A stretch of DNA of 64,000 nt from Flagellimonas oceani (GTDB lineage Bacteria > Bacteroidota > Bacteroidia > Flavobacteriales > Flavobacteriaceae). Both the position numbers and the translations under genes were made by a program. Where the stretch lies: contig NZ_CP049616.1 of NCBI RefSeq assembly GCF_011068285.1, positions 662,501-726,500 of the forward strand, in the 5' to 3' direction. How positions within the stretch are numbered: position 1 is the stretch's first letter; each line of letters begins with the position of its first letter. Shown here piece after piece: positions 1 to 8,238 of this stretch. The notes under the pieces were generated by a model. It was given only the letters and a program-made list of their open reading frames with translations, was not told the origin of the DNA and did not search any database.

Positions 1-42
1 CGGACAACCCAAAACGCATTAAAACAACTTTTTAATGAATAA
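1..42 (+). CDS. possible 3' end of an upstream gene (partial)
   Basis: Frame 1 is open from the left edge and ends at TAA 40-42, giving a tail that reads RTTQNALKQLFNE. Frame 3 is also open, to TAA at 31-33, so the frame is not certain. I prefer frame 1 because its tail looks like an ordinary amphipathic helix end and because the next gene starts 21 bases later, as in an operon. No function can be assigned. Confidence 0.25.
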   Translation, partial: RTTQNALKQLFNE

Positions 43-63
43 TTTGAGACAATTGTATTCCCA

Positions 64-1638
64 ATGAAGTTTTGGCAGAAATATGATGGTTGGATTATTT
101 TCCTTTTAGGAGTATTGATCTGTACATCCTTTATTGGTCTGTACCCCATCTATATTTTGGATGAAGCCAGAAACGCCGAAGCTGCACGCGAAATGTTGGA
201 AACAGGAAATTTTATAGTTCCTTTTTTTAACGGCCAGATCAGAACAGATAAACCGCCGCTCCATTATTATTTTATGATTTTTGGCTATAAACTATTCGGG
301 GTAAATGCATTCGGAGCCCGATTTTTTTCTGGAGTTTTTGGAGCCTTAACCATTTTTACGACTTACTGGCATTTAAAAGAGCACCAAAACAGGACGTTGG
401 CCCTAATTGTTGCCATGGTGTTGCTGTCGGCATTATTTTTTGTACAGGAATTTCATCTGGCGGTACCCGACCCTTATCTGATATTTTTTATAACGCTGTC
501 ACTGTTTTCGTTTTACAGTTATTATAGGACAAAACAAAGGAGTTGGTTATTGGTATTTTATGGGGCAATCGCCTTGGGGGTTTTGACCAAAGGGCCTATT
601 GCATTAGTATTGCCGGGACTTATCGTCCCTATATTTTTAATTTTCAGAAATGAATTCAATATTGGTACTATCCTTGGGCTTCGACCATTTTTGGGAATAT
701 TGTTGATTCTTTTAATAGCGGGACCGTGGTATGTTTTGGTACATCAGCACACCAATGGGGAATGGACCCGCGGTTTTTTCATTGATCACAATTTGTCCAG
801 GTTCGGTTCCGAAAAGGAGGGCCATGGAGGTTTGTTTATCCTAACCCCTTTGTATGTAATTCTAGGGTTGCTTCCGTTCTCCGTGTTTATTGTTCAGGGA
901 TTTGTAGCCGCTTGGAAGGCTAGAAAAGAGAACGATTTTATATTGTTTTCTTTTGTTGTCTCTGCAATTACCATCATATTTTTTAGCATTTCCAGTACCA
1001 AACTTCCCAACTATCCTATGCCATCCTATTCTTTTGTGGGCATTTTGATAGGTTTTTATATATACAAGATGTTTTTATTGGGAAAAAAGGCAAAATCAAT
1101 GACGGTCAGCCTCATTTTTTTATTGGTGATCGGTATCGTACTTCCTATTGGTGGATGGATTGGATTGACTATTGAAAAACAATTGACGGTTCAGAGACAC
1201 GTAAGTCTATTTCTTTTATTTGCCCCGGCATCAGCGATTCTCGGGTTTTATTTTTATCATACGGATAGACTTAAAACTGCTTTTATGAGTATAGCTTGTG
1301 GGTGGATTTTACTGGCATTTTCCCTATTTGGGATTATTTACCCTGTCCTTACTTCGCAGAGTCCGGTCTCCATGGTAATGAACACGGTTCCAACAGATGC
1401 ACAATTTGTAGCATTTAAAAGGTTTGATAGTGCATTCCCCATAAATTTAGAACGGACACTACCTGTTTTTGATAATATACAGGAGCTTCAGCGGCATATT
1501 CAAGCCCACCCCGAGACCTACATCATAACAAATACTAGGGAACAAAAAGATATTGAGGCATTAGAAGGTGTATTTCATCTCATCTTAAGGCAAAAAGCTT
1601 TGTTTGAAAATCATGAGACTCGGGTTTATACCAAATAG
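64..1638 (+). CDS. ArnT/PMT-like glycosyltransferase family 39 membrane protein
   Basis: A 524-residue polytopic protein with about a dozen hydrophobic segments. It has the hallmarks of the GT39/GT83 (ArnT, dolichyl-phosphate-mannose mannosyltransferase-like) fold: an acidic first periplasmic loop (D33 and E34 in LDEARNAEAAREM) followed by a DKPPLHYY motif (D62-P65), then a TKGP motif near residue 174. Such enzymes move a sugar from a polyprenyl-phosphate donor to lipid A, glycan or protein on the outer face of the inner membrane. The acceptor here cannot be read from the sequence. The C-terminal ~100 residues form a soluble domain. The last 13 bases overlap the convergent ZIP gene. Family is fairly sure, substrate unknown. 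Confidence 0.85.
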   Translation: MKFWQKYDGWIIFLLGVLICTSFIGLYPIYILDEARNAEAAREMLETGNFIVPFFNGQIRTDKPPLHYYFMIFGYKLFGVNAFGARFFSGVFGALTIFTTYWHLKEHQNRTLALIVAMVLLSALFFVQEFHLAVPDPYLIFFITLSLFSFYSYYRTKQRSWLLVFYGAIALGVLTKGPIALVLPGLIVPIFLIFRNEFNIGTILGLRPFLGILLILLIAGPWYVLVHQHTNGEWTRGFFIDHNLSRFGSEKEGHGGLFILTPLYVILGLLPFSVFIVQGFVAAWKARKENDFILFSFVVSAITIIFFSISSTKLPNYPMPSYSFVGILIGFYIYKMFLLGKKAKSMTVSLIFLLVIGIVLPIGGWIGLTIEKQLTVQRHVSLFLLFAPASAILGFYFYHTDRLKTAFMSIACGWILLAFSLFGIIYPVLTSQSPVSMVMNTVPTDAQFVAFKRFDSAFPINLERTLPVFDNIQELQRHIQAHPETYIITNTREQKDIEALEGVFHLILRQKALFENHETRVYTK

Positions 1639-2312
1639 GCGCTCCCAATTCCCAGAACGATTACCATTAATTTTCGAAGGTTAAAGGCGTGTCCCTGCGA
1701 ACTTTCAAACAAAATAATGGTGGATATGTGAAAAAATACCCCAATGGCCAATGCGGTGAGCAAATCGCCGTAATCCGCCACCCAGGTCGATGTGGAAAGA
1801 TAACTTCCCAATGGTGTCATCAAGGAAAAAGCGCCAATGAACAAAAGGGTAGTGGACATCTTCATTTTGGAGTTGATCAAAAAGATGCTCAGGATAATGG
1901 CTATCGGAATCTTGTGAATAATAATACCGTAGAGGATGGAATCGTTCCCATGTATTGGAACACCTTCGACCAGTGCGTGTATGGAGAGACTGGCAAACAA
2001 CAATACAGGGAATTTGTTTTCCTGTAAATGAATATGCATGTGCCCATGTTCGGCCCCCTTTGAAAAAAACTCAAGGAAAACCTGCAAAAATATTCCTCCC
2101 AGAATATAAAGAGCGATAATTTTAGGATTGTTCCCACTATAAACACTGGGCAATAAATGATAAAAAGTGAGCGACAATAAAAATGCCCCGCTAAAAGCAA
2201 GTAAGAGCTTTATATTGTCCGTGTTCTCCGGCTTGGTAAACCAAACAAACCCAAAACCTGCCCAAACAGCCAAAATGGGGACGATATAGATGATAGCGGA
2301 AGGAAAATCCAT
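1626..2312 (-). CDS. ZIP family metal transporter
   Basis: A 228-residue protein of about eight membrane segments. Histidine-rich loops fit ZIP (SLC39/ZupT-like) divalent metal permeases: HGHMHIH near residues 89-95, then an intramembrane SIHALVEGVPIHG stretch and a later HKIPIAI stretch, which are the paired TM4/TM5 metal-site motifs of this family. It probably imports zinc or another divalent metal across the inner membrane. The start is ATG at 2312, about 17 bases downstream of a consensus TAnnTTTG box on this strand. Its 3' end overlaps the convergent glycosyltransferase gene by 13 bases. It is divergent from the RNA methyltransferase gene, and the two share a palindromic promoter. Confidence 0.85.
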   Translation of the reverse strand: MDFPSAIIYIVPILAVWAGFGFVWFTKPENTDNIKLLLAFSGAFLLSLTFYHLLPSVYSGNNPKIIALYILGGIFLQVFLEFFSKGAEHGHMHIHLQENKFPVLLFASLSIHALVEGVPIHGNDSILYGIIIHKIPIAIILSIFLINSKMKMSTTLLFIGAFSLMTPLGSYLSTSTWVADYGDLLTALAIGVFFHISTIILFESSQGHAFNLRKLMVIVLGIGSAYLV

Positions 2313-2328
2313 AGTGGGAATTAAAGGA

Positions 2329-2349
2329 GCAAAAATAGTCTATTTTTGC
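2329..2349. promoter_or_regulatory. palindromic divergent promoter (two facing -7 boxes)
   Basis: A perfect 21-base palindrome centred on T2339. Its right half is TATTTTTG (2341-2348, + strand) and its left half is the same box on the - strand (2330-2337), each a match to the Bacteroidota -7 consensus TAnnTTTG. The boxes point outward to the methyltransferase (ATG 2369) and the ZIP gene (ATG 2312). No clear TTG -33 element is visible for either. The palindrome could also be an operator for a dimeric regulator. Confidence 0.5.
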
Positions 2350-2368
2350 CGAAAGAAATTACAAGAAC

Positions 2369-3532
2369 ATGGAGGGAAATTTTAAGATGATGGCCAAGAC
2401 CCTGTACGGATTCGAACCAATTTTGGCAAAAGAGCTTCGTAATTTGGGTGCCGGCTATGTGGAAGAAGGTGTTCGGAATGTGTCCTTTGAGGGCGATACA
2501 GGTTTTATGTACAAGGCAAACTTGTGCCTTAGGACAGCTTTAAAAGTTTTTAAACCAATCAATACGTTTCGGGTATTTAATGAAAAAGACCTTTACCGGC
2601 ATATTTACGATATGGATTGGCCAAGTATTTTTGATGTTGACAAAACTTTTGCCATTGACAGTATTGCCAATACCAAGGTTTTTGATAATACCATGTTTGT
2701 TTCCCTAAAGGCCAAAGATGCCATTGTGGACAAGTTTAGGGAGGTAGTGCGGGATCGCCCGAATGTAAAGACGCAAGACCCGGATATCCGGATCAATATC
2801 CATATTTATAACAATACCTGCACCGTATCTTTGGACAGTTCGGGAAATTCTCTTCATCAGCGGGGATACCGTATTTTAACGAATATAGCCCCGATCAACG
2901 AGGTTTTGGCCGCAGGTTTGTTGCTTAAAACCGGATGGGATGGACAATCCAATTTTTTTGATCCCATGTGCGGAAGCGGAACCTTTCTCATAGAAGCAGC
3001 GATGATTGCCTGCAATATTCCGGCGAACATTAATAGGGAGTCCTATGCATTTATGAATTGGAAGGATTACGATGCCGACCTTTACCAGAAAATTGTAGAA
3101 GCGAGCTTAAAAAAGGTCCGCGAGTTCCACCATAAGATCATTGGCTACGATAAGGCACCTTCCGCTGTGAGGAAAGCCCAAGAAAATGTGGACCATGCCA
3201 ACCTATCCGATTACATTACAATTGAGCGCAAAGACTTTTTTAGGGTGGATAAGCCCCTCGAAGGGAAGCTGCATATGTTGTTCAACCCGCCATATGGGGA
3301 ACGATTGCCTATTGATATGGAAATTTTTTATGGTAAAATCGGGGATACGTTTAAACAGATTTATCCGGGTACCGACGCTTGGCTCATCACATCCAATTTG
3401 GAGGCCCTAAAGCATATTGGCCTAAAAACATCAAAAAAAATAAAGACTTTTAATGGTAAGCTCGAGGCCCGATTGGTGAAGTATGATATTTATGAGGGGA
3501 GCAAAAAAGCCAAGTATAGCGAGGATAATTAG
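2369..3532 (+). CDS. THUMP-domain class I SAM-dependent RNA methyltransferase (RlmL N-half-like)
   Basis: A 387-residue protein with an N-terminal ferredoxin-like/THUMP region (residues ~1-150) and a C-terminal Rossmann methyltransferase domain. The SAM-binding DPMCGSGTFLIEAA motif lies near residue 196 and the catalytic NPPYGERL motif near residue 311, typical of N2-guanine or related base methylation by the RlmL/RlmK and YpsC group. It is expected to act on rRNA in the cytoplasm. It matches only the first half of E. coli RlmL, as is usual in Bacteroidota. ATG 2369 is chosen because it follows the TATTTTTG box by 20 bases. The exact modified base is unknown. Confidence 0.88.
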   Translation: MEGNFKMMAKTLYGFEPILAKELRNLGAGYVEEGVRNVSFEGDTGFMYKANLCLRTALKVFKPINTFRVFNEKDLYRHIYDMDWPSIFDVDKTFAIDSIANTKVFDNTMFVSLKAKDAIVDKFREVVRDRPNVKTQDPDIRINIHIYNNTCTVSLDSSGNSLHQRGYRILTNIAPINEVLAAGLLLKTGWDGQSNFFDPMCGSGTFLIEAAMIACNIPANINRESYAFMNWKDYDADLYQKIVEASLKKVREFHHKIIGYDKAPSAVRKAQENVDHANLSDYITIERKDFFRVDKPLEGKLHMLFNPPYGERLPIDMEIFYGKIGDTFKQIYPGTDAWLITSNLEALKHIGLKTSKKIKTFNGKLEARLVKYDIYEGSKKAKYSEDN

Positions 3533-3652
3533 TTGTGCATGCAACAAAAAAAGCTTGTTTTTGCAAAAAATACATTTGGCATAATGCAAAAGAATTGTTT
3601 AGATTTGAAGATGTGTTTAAAACACGACTAACTAACTCAACCAAATTTTGTG

Positions 3653-3675
3653 AAAGGAGTCCAAGTGGCTCCTTT
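3653..3675. terminator. convergent hairpin terminator
   Basis: Inverted repeat AAAGGAG (3653-3659) / CTCCTTT (3669-3675) with a 9-base loop, followed by T-rich sequence. It lies between the convergent methyltransferase and VOC genes and touches the VOC stop codon, so it may serve both strands. Confidence 0.55.
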
Positions 3676-4016
3676 TACTTTTCTGACCAAATGGCAAGCT
3701 CGTTGCCGGATGGGTCGGTAAAATGAAACCTCTTTCCTCCTGGAAATCCAAAAATTTCTTTGGTGATTATTCCCCCGGCTTTGATTACTTTTTCGAGAAT
3801 TTCTTCCAAATTGTCGTGATATAGTACAACAAGTGCTCCATTCACGATCGGGGCAGTGGTCAGTTCAAAACCACCTGCAACCCCACTTTCGGAAAATGCG
3901 GTATAGTTTGGGCCATAATCGGTAAAGGCCCAACCAAATATGCTGGAGTAAAATACTTTGGTGCTTTTTATATCGGTGGACTTGAACTCGATATAATCGA
4001 TTGGGGTGGTTTTCAT
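3675..4016 (-). CDS. VOC family protein (glyoxalase/bleomycin-resistance-like)
   Basis: A 113-residue single-domain vicinal-oxygen-chelate protein. It begins with the usual IDYIEFKSTDIKSTKVFY strand-helix and ends with FHFTDPSGNELAIW, the classic second beta-alpha-beta-beta-beta half of the fold. Family members are metal-dependent dioxygenases, isomerases or binding proteins; the first metal-ligand position is not obviously filled here, so activity is uncertain. It is the last gene of the leftward rlmD operon, with its ATG starting one base after the DUF6048 stop codon. Substrate unknown. Confidence 0.8.
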   Translation of the reverse strand: MKTTPIDYIEFKSTDIKSTKVFYSSIFGWAFTDYGPNYTAFSESGVAGGFELTTAPIVNGALVVLYHDNLEEILEKVIKAGGIITKEIFGFPGGKRFHFTDPSGNELAIWSEK

Positions 4017-4017
4017 G

Positions 4018-4773
4018 CTACTGATCGTTTTCTTCCTTTTTCTTTTTGTCCTTTTTGTAAAGAGGGATAAAATAGCTGATGGAGTAGTTGTAGTTCACTC
4101 CAAAATTGCTTCCGTCCGTTACCTTGTTGAAACCTGGAATCCATAGGTTTGGAAATTGTTCATCTTCCGAATTGGTCACGAGAAAGCCAAGCCGAGCGCT
4201 CATGCCCACAAAAATATTGGCAAACAGTTCCACTTTTGTACCCACCACAAATTCGAGCCAAGAGGCCGATAGCCCGCTAAATTCCCTATTGGGATTTTCA
4301 CCCGGCAAAAACACAGGGTTAAAAAATTGATTGGTCTCATAGAGGCTATAGTTGTTAAGCGTCTGGCTAAAACTTGCCACGGCATATCGGCCTCCAATGG
4401 TAATGGCATTGTTCATACCGTACCAATTGGTGTAGGTATTCATATCCACACCGGCTTTTATATAACTTCCGGATGTTTCGTAGTCGTATAAAATGGTATT
4501 GTTTAGGCTTTCGTCCTGTTTTTTGGTCTCGTTGCCAATTTCTGCGGCCAGATACAATTTTCGGGTCAATCGATAGTCTCCCACTAATTCCAGTCCGGTA
4601 TAATCCTCATCCGCAAAGGATAGCACCAATTTGCTAATGTCCGCCCCTACGCGAAGTCCATAAGAATCTTTGTAGACTACGGTATCTTTTTGCGTTAAAT
4701 CTATGGGTTCGGTTTGTGCCTTTACCAAAATCGGAAGCAGTCCGATTAAAATGCTAATGAAATATTTTGACAT
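4018..4773 (-). CDS. DUF6048-type outer-membrane beta-barrel protein
   Basis: I place the start at ATG 4773 because it gives a clean signal peptide (MSKYFISILIGLLPILVKAQ). An upstream ATG at 4797 and a longer frame to 4854 would bury that signal and overlap the DUF6452 gene more deeply. The mature part (about 230 residues) is rich in alternating strands (LGLELVGDYRLTRKLYLAAEIG-like amphipathic stretches), as expected of a small beta-barrel, and ends in a charged KKDKKKKEE tail. It resembles the uncharacterised DUF6048 family of Bacteroidota. The start overlaps the DUF6452 stop by 20 bases, so the pair is translated together and probably acts together in the envelope. Confidence 0.7.
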   Translation of the reverse strand: MSKYFISILIGLLPILVKAQTEPIDLTQKDTVVYKDSYGLRVGADISKLVLSFADEDYTGLELVGDYRLTRKLYLAAEIGNETKKQDESLNNTILYDYETSGSYIKAGVDMNTYTNWYGMNNAITIGGRYAVASFSQTLNNYSLYETNQFFNPVFLPGENPNREFSGLSASWLEFVVGTKVELFANIFVGMSARLGFLVTNSEDEQFPNLWIPGFNKVTDGSNFGVNYNYSISYFIPLYKKDKKKKEENDQ

Positions 4774-5272
4774 GGATGCTATCGGTGTTTTGTACATTCG
4801 GTTGGACAACCTTGATATCTTGAATCCAGTTTTCTGCACCTGCCGTAACGGCAACGGATATGTTGTTGTAATTGGTCACAAATCCGCAGGCCCTTGATAT
4901 AAAGGCTTCTCCAAGTTCATAAGAAATGGTCAATGTGTCAATGTTACCGGTTTCCAGTTCCGTTTCCTCATCATCGGCAGATTCTGAAATAATTTGATAC
5001 ATAGTGGTCGTGGCAGTGCTTCTTAATGGTACCTGCAAAGAATCCGGGATGTTGGACCTGTCATTAAAGGATTGGTTGGACAAAATACTGTCTATATCGA
5101 TACTCCTGATGCGTATGGATTGAACGGCTTTAAAAGCCGTGGTATCTTCAATATCATAAAAACCGATGATCATGAGCGGTGTATCTCCGTCAACACATAT
5201 ATCGTCCTTTTCGCAAGATGACACATAAAAGAGCACCGAAGCTATTAGTAGGATGGGGATGATTTTCTTCAT
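4754..5272 (-). CDS. DUF6452-type lipoprotein
   Basis: A 172-residue protein whose N-terminus (MKKIIPILLIASVLFYVSSC) is a lipoprotein signal with the acylated cysteine at residue 20, followed by EKDD. The mature domain has a second cysteine pair (C26 and C137), which may form a disulfide. It resembles DUF6452, a Bacteroidota-specific family found next to DUF6048 and rlmD. Anchored in the envelope, function unknown. It starts 29 bases after rlmD and overlaps the DUF6048 gene, so one leftward transcript is likely. Confidence 0.72.
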   Translation of the reverse strand: MKKIIPILLIASVLFYVSSCEKDDICVDGDTPLMIIGFYDIEDTTAFKAVQSIRIRSIDIDSILSNQSFNDRSNIPDSLQVPLRSTATTTMYQIISESADDEETELETGNIDTLTISYELGEAFISRACGFVTNYNNISVAVTAGAENWIQDIKVVQPNVQNTDSIHVKIFH

Positions 5273-5301
5273 TAGGATAAATATGGGTTTTATGTCAAAA
5301 A

Positions 5302-6714
5302 TTATACCCGTTTTTCCAAAAGTACAACATTTTCAACGTGATGTGTCTGCGGGAACATATCCACGGGCTGCACTTTGGTGACTTTGTATTGTTCTTTCAT
5401 AAGTGCCAAATCCCTGGCTTGGGTTGCGCTGTTACAACTTACGTAAACAATTTTTGGAGGTGCCACTTGGAGCAATTGTTCTACCACCTGTTTGTGCATC
5501 CCGTCCCGCGGAGGGTCGGTAATGATTACATCGGGTTGGCCATGCGTAGCGATAAAATCATCGTTGAACACATTTTTCATGTCACCCACATAGAAATCCA
5601 CATTGGAGATGTTGTTGTGCAACGCATTGGCCTTGGCATCTTCAATGGCTTCTGGAACGGATTCCACTCCGACCACTTTTTTAGCGTTTTTCGAGACAAA
5701 TTGTGCAATGGTTCCCGTTCCGGTGTATAAATCGTATACGAGTTCGTCTCCCTTCAAACCTGCAAAATCCCTAGCTACCTTATAAAGTTCATACGCCTGA
5801 GCGGAGTTGGTCTGATAGAAGGATTTTGCATTGATTTTAAACTGAAGCCCCTCCATTTCTTCAAAAATATGGTCTCGACCTGCAAAGCAGATGACCTCTT
5901 GATCATAAATGGTATCGTTTCCTTTTGAATTGATGACATAGAGCAGCGCGGTTATCTCCGGAAAAGTTTCTTTTAAATGATTTAGGAGCAATTCCCTTTT
6001 TTCGGTATCCTCTTCAAAGAATTGAATAAGTACCATAATTTCCCCGGTCGATGATGTGCGTATCATCAAGGTCCGTAAAAGTCCTTCCTGTTTTCTTGGA
6101 TTAAAAAAGGGAAGCCCGTTTTTGTTCGCAAAGTTTTTGGTTTCCAGTCGTATTGCGTTGGATGGGTCTTGCTGTAGGTGGCATTTTTTAATGTCCAAAA
6201 TCTTGTCCCACATTCCCGGAATATGGAAGCCCAGAGCATTTCTATCCTCTATGTCCACATCCGAATTGATTTCTTTTTGAGTCAACCAGCGGCTATCTGA
6301 AAATGAGAATTCCATTTTGTTCCTATAAAAATATTGCTCTTTGGACCCGAGGATAGGAGTGGTCTCAGGCAGCTCTAGGTTGCCAATACGCTTTAGGTTG
6401 TTTTCCACCTCTTTTTGTTTAAAATAGAGTTGGTGTTCGTAGCCCATATGTTGCCATTTGCAACCGCCGCAGGTCCCAAAATGTTGACAGACGGGCTCGG
6501 TTCTTCTATCGGAAAGGGTGTGGAAATTGGTGGCAACGCCCTCAAAATAGGCTTTTCTTTTTTTGGTGGTCATTACGTCCACCACATCACCGGGCACGGC
6601 GTTGGTCAAAAAAATAACACGTCCGTCAGGGGCCTTGCCCACGGATTTTCCCTTTGCTCCGGCATCGATAACCTCTACGTTCTCGAACGTTTTTCTCCTT
6701 CTGTTTTTACGCAT
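5302..6714 (-). CDS. rlmD: 23S rRNA (uracil(1939)-C(5))-methyltransferase
   Basis: A 470-residue RumA-family enzyme. It has an N-terminal TRAM domain (~1-65), then an iron-sulfur cluster set C76, C82, C85 (CQHFGTCGGC) and C178, then the SAM fold with DLYTGTGTIAQF, a catalytic-base region TDPPRDGMH and the nucleophile cysteine in VYVSCNSATQA. It makes m5U in 23S rRNA; RlmC- or TrmA-type specificity cannot be fully excluded. First gene of a leftward operon with DUF6452, DUF6048 and a VOC protein. A consensus -7 box (6719-6726) ends only four bases before ATG 6714, so the mRNA may be leaderless or nearly so. Confidence 0.9.
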   Translation of the reverse strand: MRKNRRRKTFENVEVIDAGAKGKSVGKAPDGRVIFLTNAVPGDVVDVMTTKKRKAYFEGVATNFHTLSDRRTEPVCQHFGTCGGCKWQHMGYEHQLYFKQKEVENNLKRIGNLELPETTPILGSKEQYFYRNKMEFSFSDSRWLTQKEINSDVDIEDRNALGFHIPGMWDKILDIKKCHLQQDPSNAIRLETKNFANKNGLPFFNPRKQEGLLRTLMIRTSSTGEIMVLIQFFEEDTEKRELLLNHLKETFPEITALLYVINSKGNDTIYDQEVICFAGRDHIFEEMEGLQFKINAKSFYQTNSAQAYELYKVARDFAGLKGDELVYDLYTGTGTIAQFVSKNAKKVVGVESVPEAIEDAKANALHNNISNVDFYVGDMKNVFNDDFIATHGQPDVIITDPPRDGMHKQVVEQLLQVAPPKIVYVSCNSATQARDLALMKEQYKVTKVQPVDMFPQTHHVENVVLLEKRV

Positions 6715-6718
6715 GCCG

Positions 6719-6726
6719 CAAAAGTA
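6719..6726 (-). promoter_or_regulatory. -7 box of the rlmD promoter
   Basis: TACTTTTG on the - strand, an exact TAnnTTTG match, separated from the rlmD ATG by CGGC only. No good TTG -33 element is visible. If used, transcription would begin at or next to the start codon. Confidence 0.4.
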
Positions 6727-6949
6727 AGTTCTTTTTGGTATTTCACGGAACGTAGCTTCTTAAATTGCATGTAAACTTTAGGTGAAAAGCAAGGGAATCG
6801 GGTATGGAAAAATTACGTTTTCATCAATTAATTTGTAATTTGCGGGCACTCCAAGGGATGATTTCTCTCCCACGCTGCTTTTTCGAGACTTCGAAAGAAT
6901 AAAGGTACAGTAGGAATGGTTATTTTATCAATTTTAATCATTTAATGAA

Positions 6950-8194
6950 ATGGCTGTTTTAGAGCATTTAACATCGCAGCAAGCGATAGATTTGGAAAAC
7001 AAGTACGGAGCGCACAACTATCACCCGTTACCCGTGGTTTTGAGCAGGGGCGAGGGCGTGTATGTGTGGGATGTGGAAGGAAAAAAATACTACGATTTTC
7101 TTTCCGCGTATTCTGCCGTGAATCAGGGACATTGTCACCCAAAAATTGTGGGGGCCATGGTGGAGCAGGCAAGAACATTGACGTTGACTTCCCGCGCATT
7201 TTACAACGATATGTTGGGCAAATATGAGAAATATGCGGCGGAAACTTTTGGTTTTGATAAGTTGTTGCCCATGAACACTGGGGCAGAAGCTGTAGAGACC
7301 GCCTTGAAAATCTGTAGAAGATGGGCCTACCAAAAGAAAGGTATCCCCGAGAACCAAGCGAAAATAATCGTATGTGAAAATAATTTTCATGGAAGGACCA
7401 CCACCATTATTTCTTTTTCGAATGATGAAGTGGCTCGTGAGAATTATGGTCCGTATACCGAAGGATTTGTAAAAATCGAGTATGATAATTTGACAAGTTT
7501 GGAGAATGCACTAAAAAGTAATCCGCACGTTGCAGGGTTCTTGGTGGAACCCATTCAAGGGGAAGCGGGCGTTTATGTGCCTTCAGATGGATACTTAAAA
7601 GAGGCAAAGGCCCTTTGTGAAAAATATAATGTGCTTTTTATTGCTGATGAAGTACAAACTGGTATAGCAAGAACCGGTAAGATGCTGGCCGTTGACCATG
7701 AAAATGTAAAACCTGATATTTTAATTTTGGGCAAGGCGCTTTCAGGCGGGGTTTATCCAGTTTCCGGAGTTTTGGCCAATGATCATATTATGGAAGTAAT
7801 TACGCCGGGAAGCCATGGAAGTACTTTTGGGGGCAATCCGGTAGCTGCTGCAGTAAGCACTGCCGCTTTGGAGGTTATCAAAGAAGAAAATTTGGCACAG
7901 AATGCAGAGGAATTGGGCGAACTGTTCCGCGAGGAGCTGAACAAGTTTATCCCTTCCTGCGATTTGGTAGTCAAGGTGAGGGGCAAAGGATTGTTGAATG
8001 CTATTGTGATCAACGATACAGAAGATAGTTCCACGGCGTGGGACATTTGTATGGCGCTAAAGGAGAATGGACTTCTTGCCAAACCAACACATGGAAATAT
8101 TATCCGTTTTGCACCACCTTTGGTGATGAACCGGGAGCAACTGATGGATTGCGCGTCCATTATTATTAAAACCCTGGATGAATTTTCTAAGTAG
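6950..8194 (+). CDS. rocD: ornithine--oxo-acid transaminase
   Basis: A 414-residue class III PLP-dependent aminotransferase of usual length. It converts ornithine plus 2-oxoglutarate to glutamate semialdehyde plus glutamate, in arginine/ornithine breakdown or proline synthesis. Seen in the sequence: N-terminal [19 protein letters not shown] typical of ornithine aminotransferases, the [15 protein letters not shown] substrate region, and the PLP lysine K262 in [10 protein letters not shown]. Monocistronic: 235 bases of noncoding DNA upstream and a strong hairpin terminator just after the stop. Cytosolic. Confidence 0.93.
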   Translation: MAVLEHLTSQQAIDLENKYGAHNYHPLPVVLSRGEGVYVWDVEGKKYYDFLSAYSAVNQGHCHPKIVGAMVEQARTLTLTSRAFYNDMLGKYEKYAAETFGFDKLLPMNTGAEAVETALKICRRWAYQKKGIPENQAKIIVCENNFHGRTTTIISFSNDEVARENYGPYTEGFVKIEYDNLTSLENALKSNPHVAGFLVEPIQGEAGVYVPSDGYLKEAKALCEKYNVLFIADEVQTGIARTGKMLAVDHENVKPDILILGKALSGGVYPVSGVLANDHIMEVITPGSHGSTFGGNPVAAAVSTAALEVIKEENLAQNAEELGELFREELNKFIPSCDLVVKVRGKGLLNAIVINDTEDSSTAWDICMALKENGLLAKPTHGNIIRFAPPLVMNREQLMDCASIIIKTLDEFSK

Positions 8195-8207
8195 AATTTG
8201 AGCATAA

Positions 8208-8237
8208 AAAAAGGGCGGTGATATCACCGCCCTTTTT
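8208..8237. terminator. strong bidirectional terminator
   Basis: A perfect 30-base palindrome: A-run plus GGGCGGTGAT (8213-8222) followed directly by ATCACCGCCC (8223-8232) and a T-run. It lies between the convergent rocD and protease genes and ends one base before the protease stop codon, so it can terminate both transcripts. Confidence 0.9.
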
Positions 8238-8238
8238 A

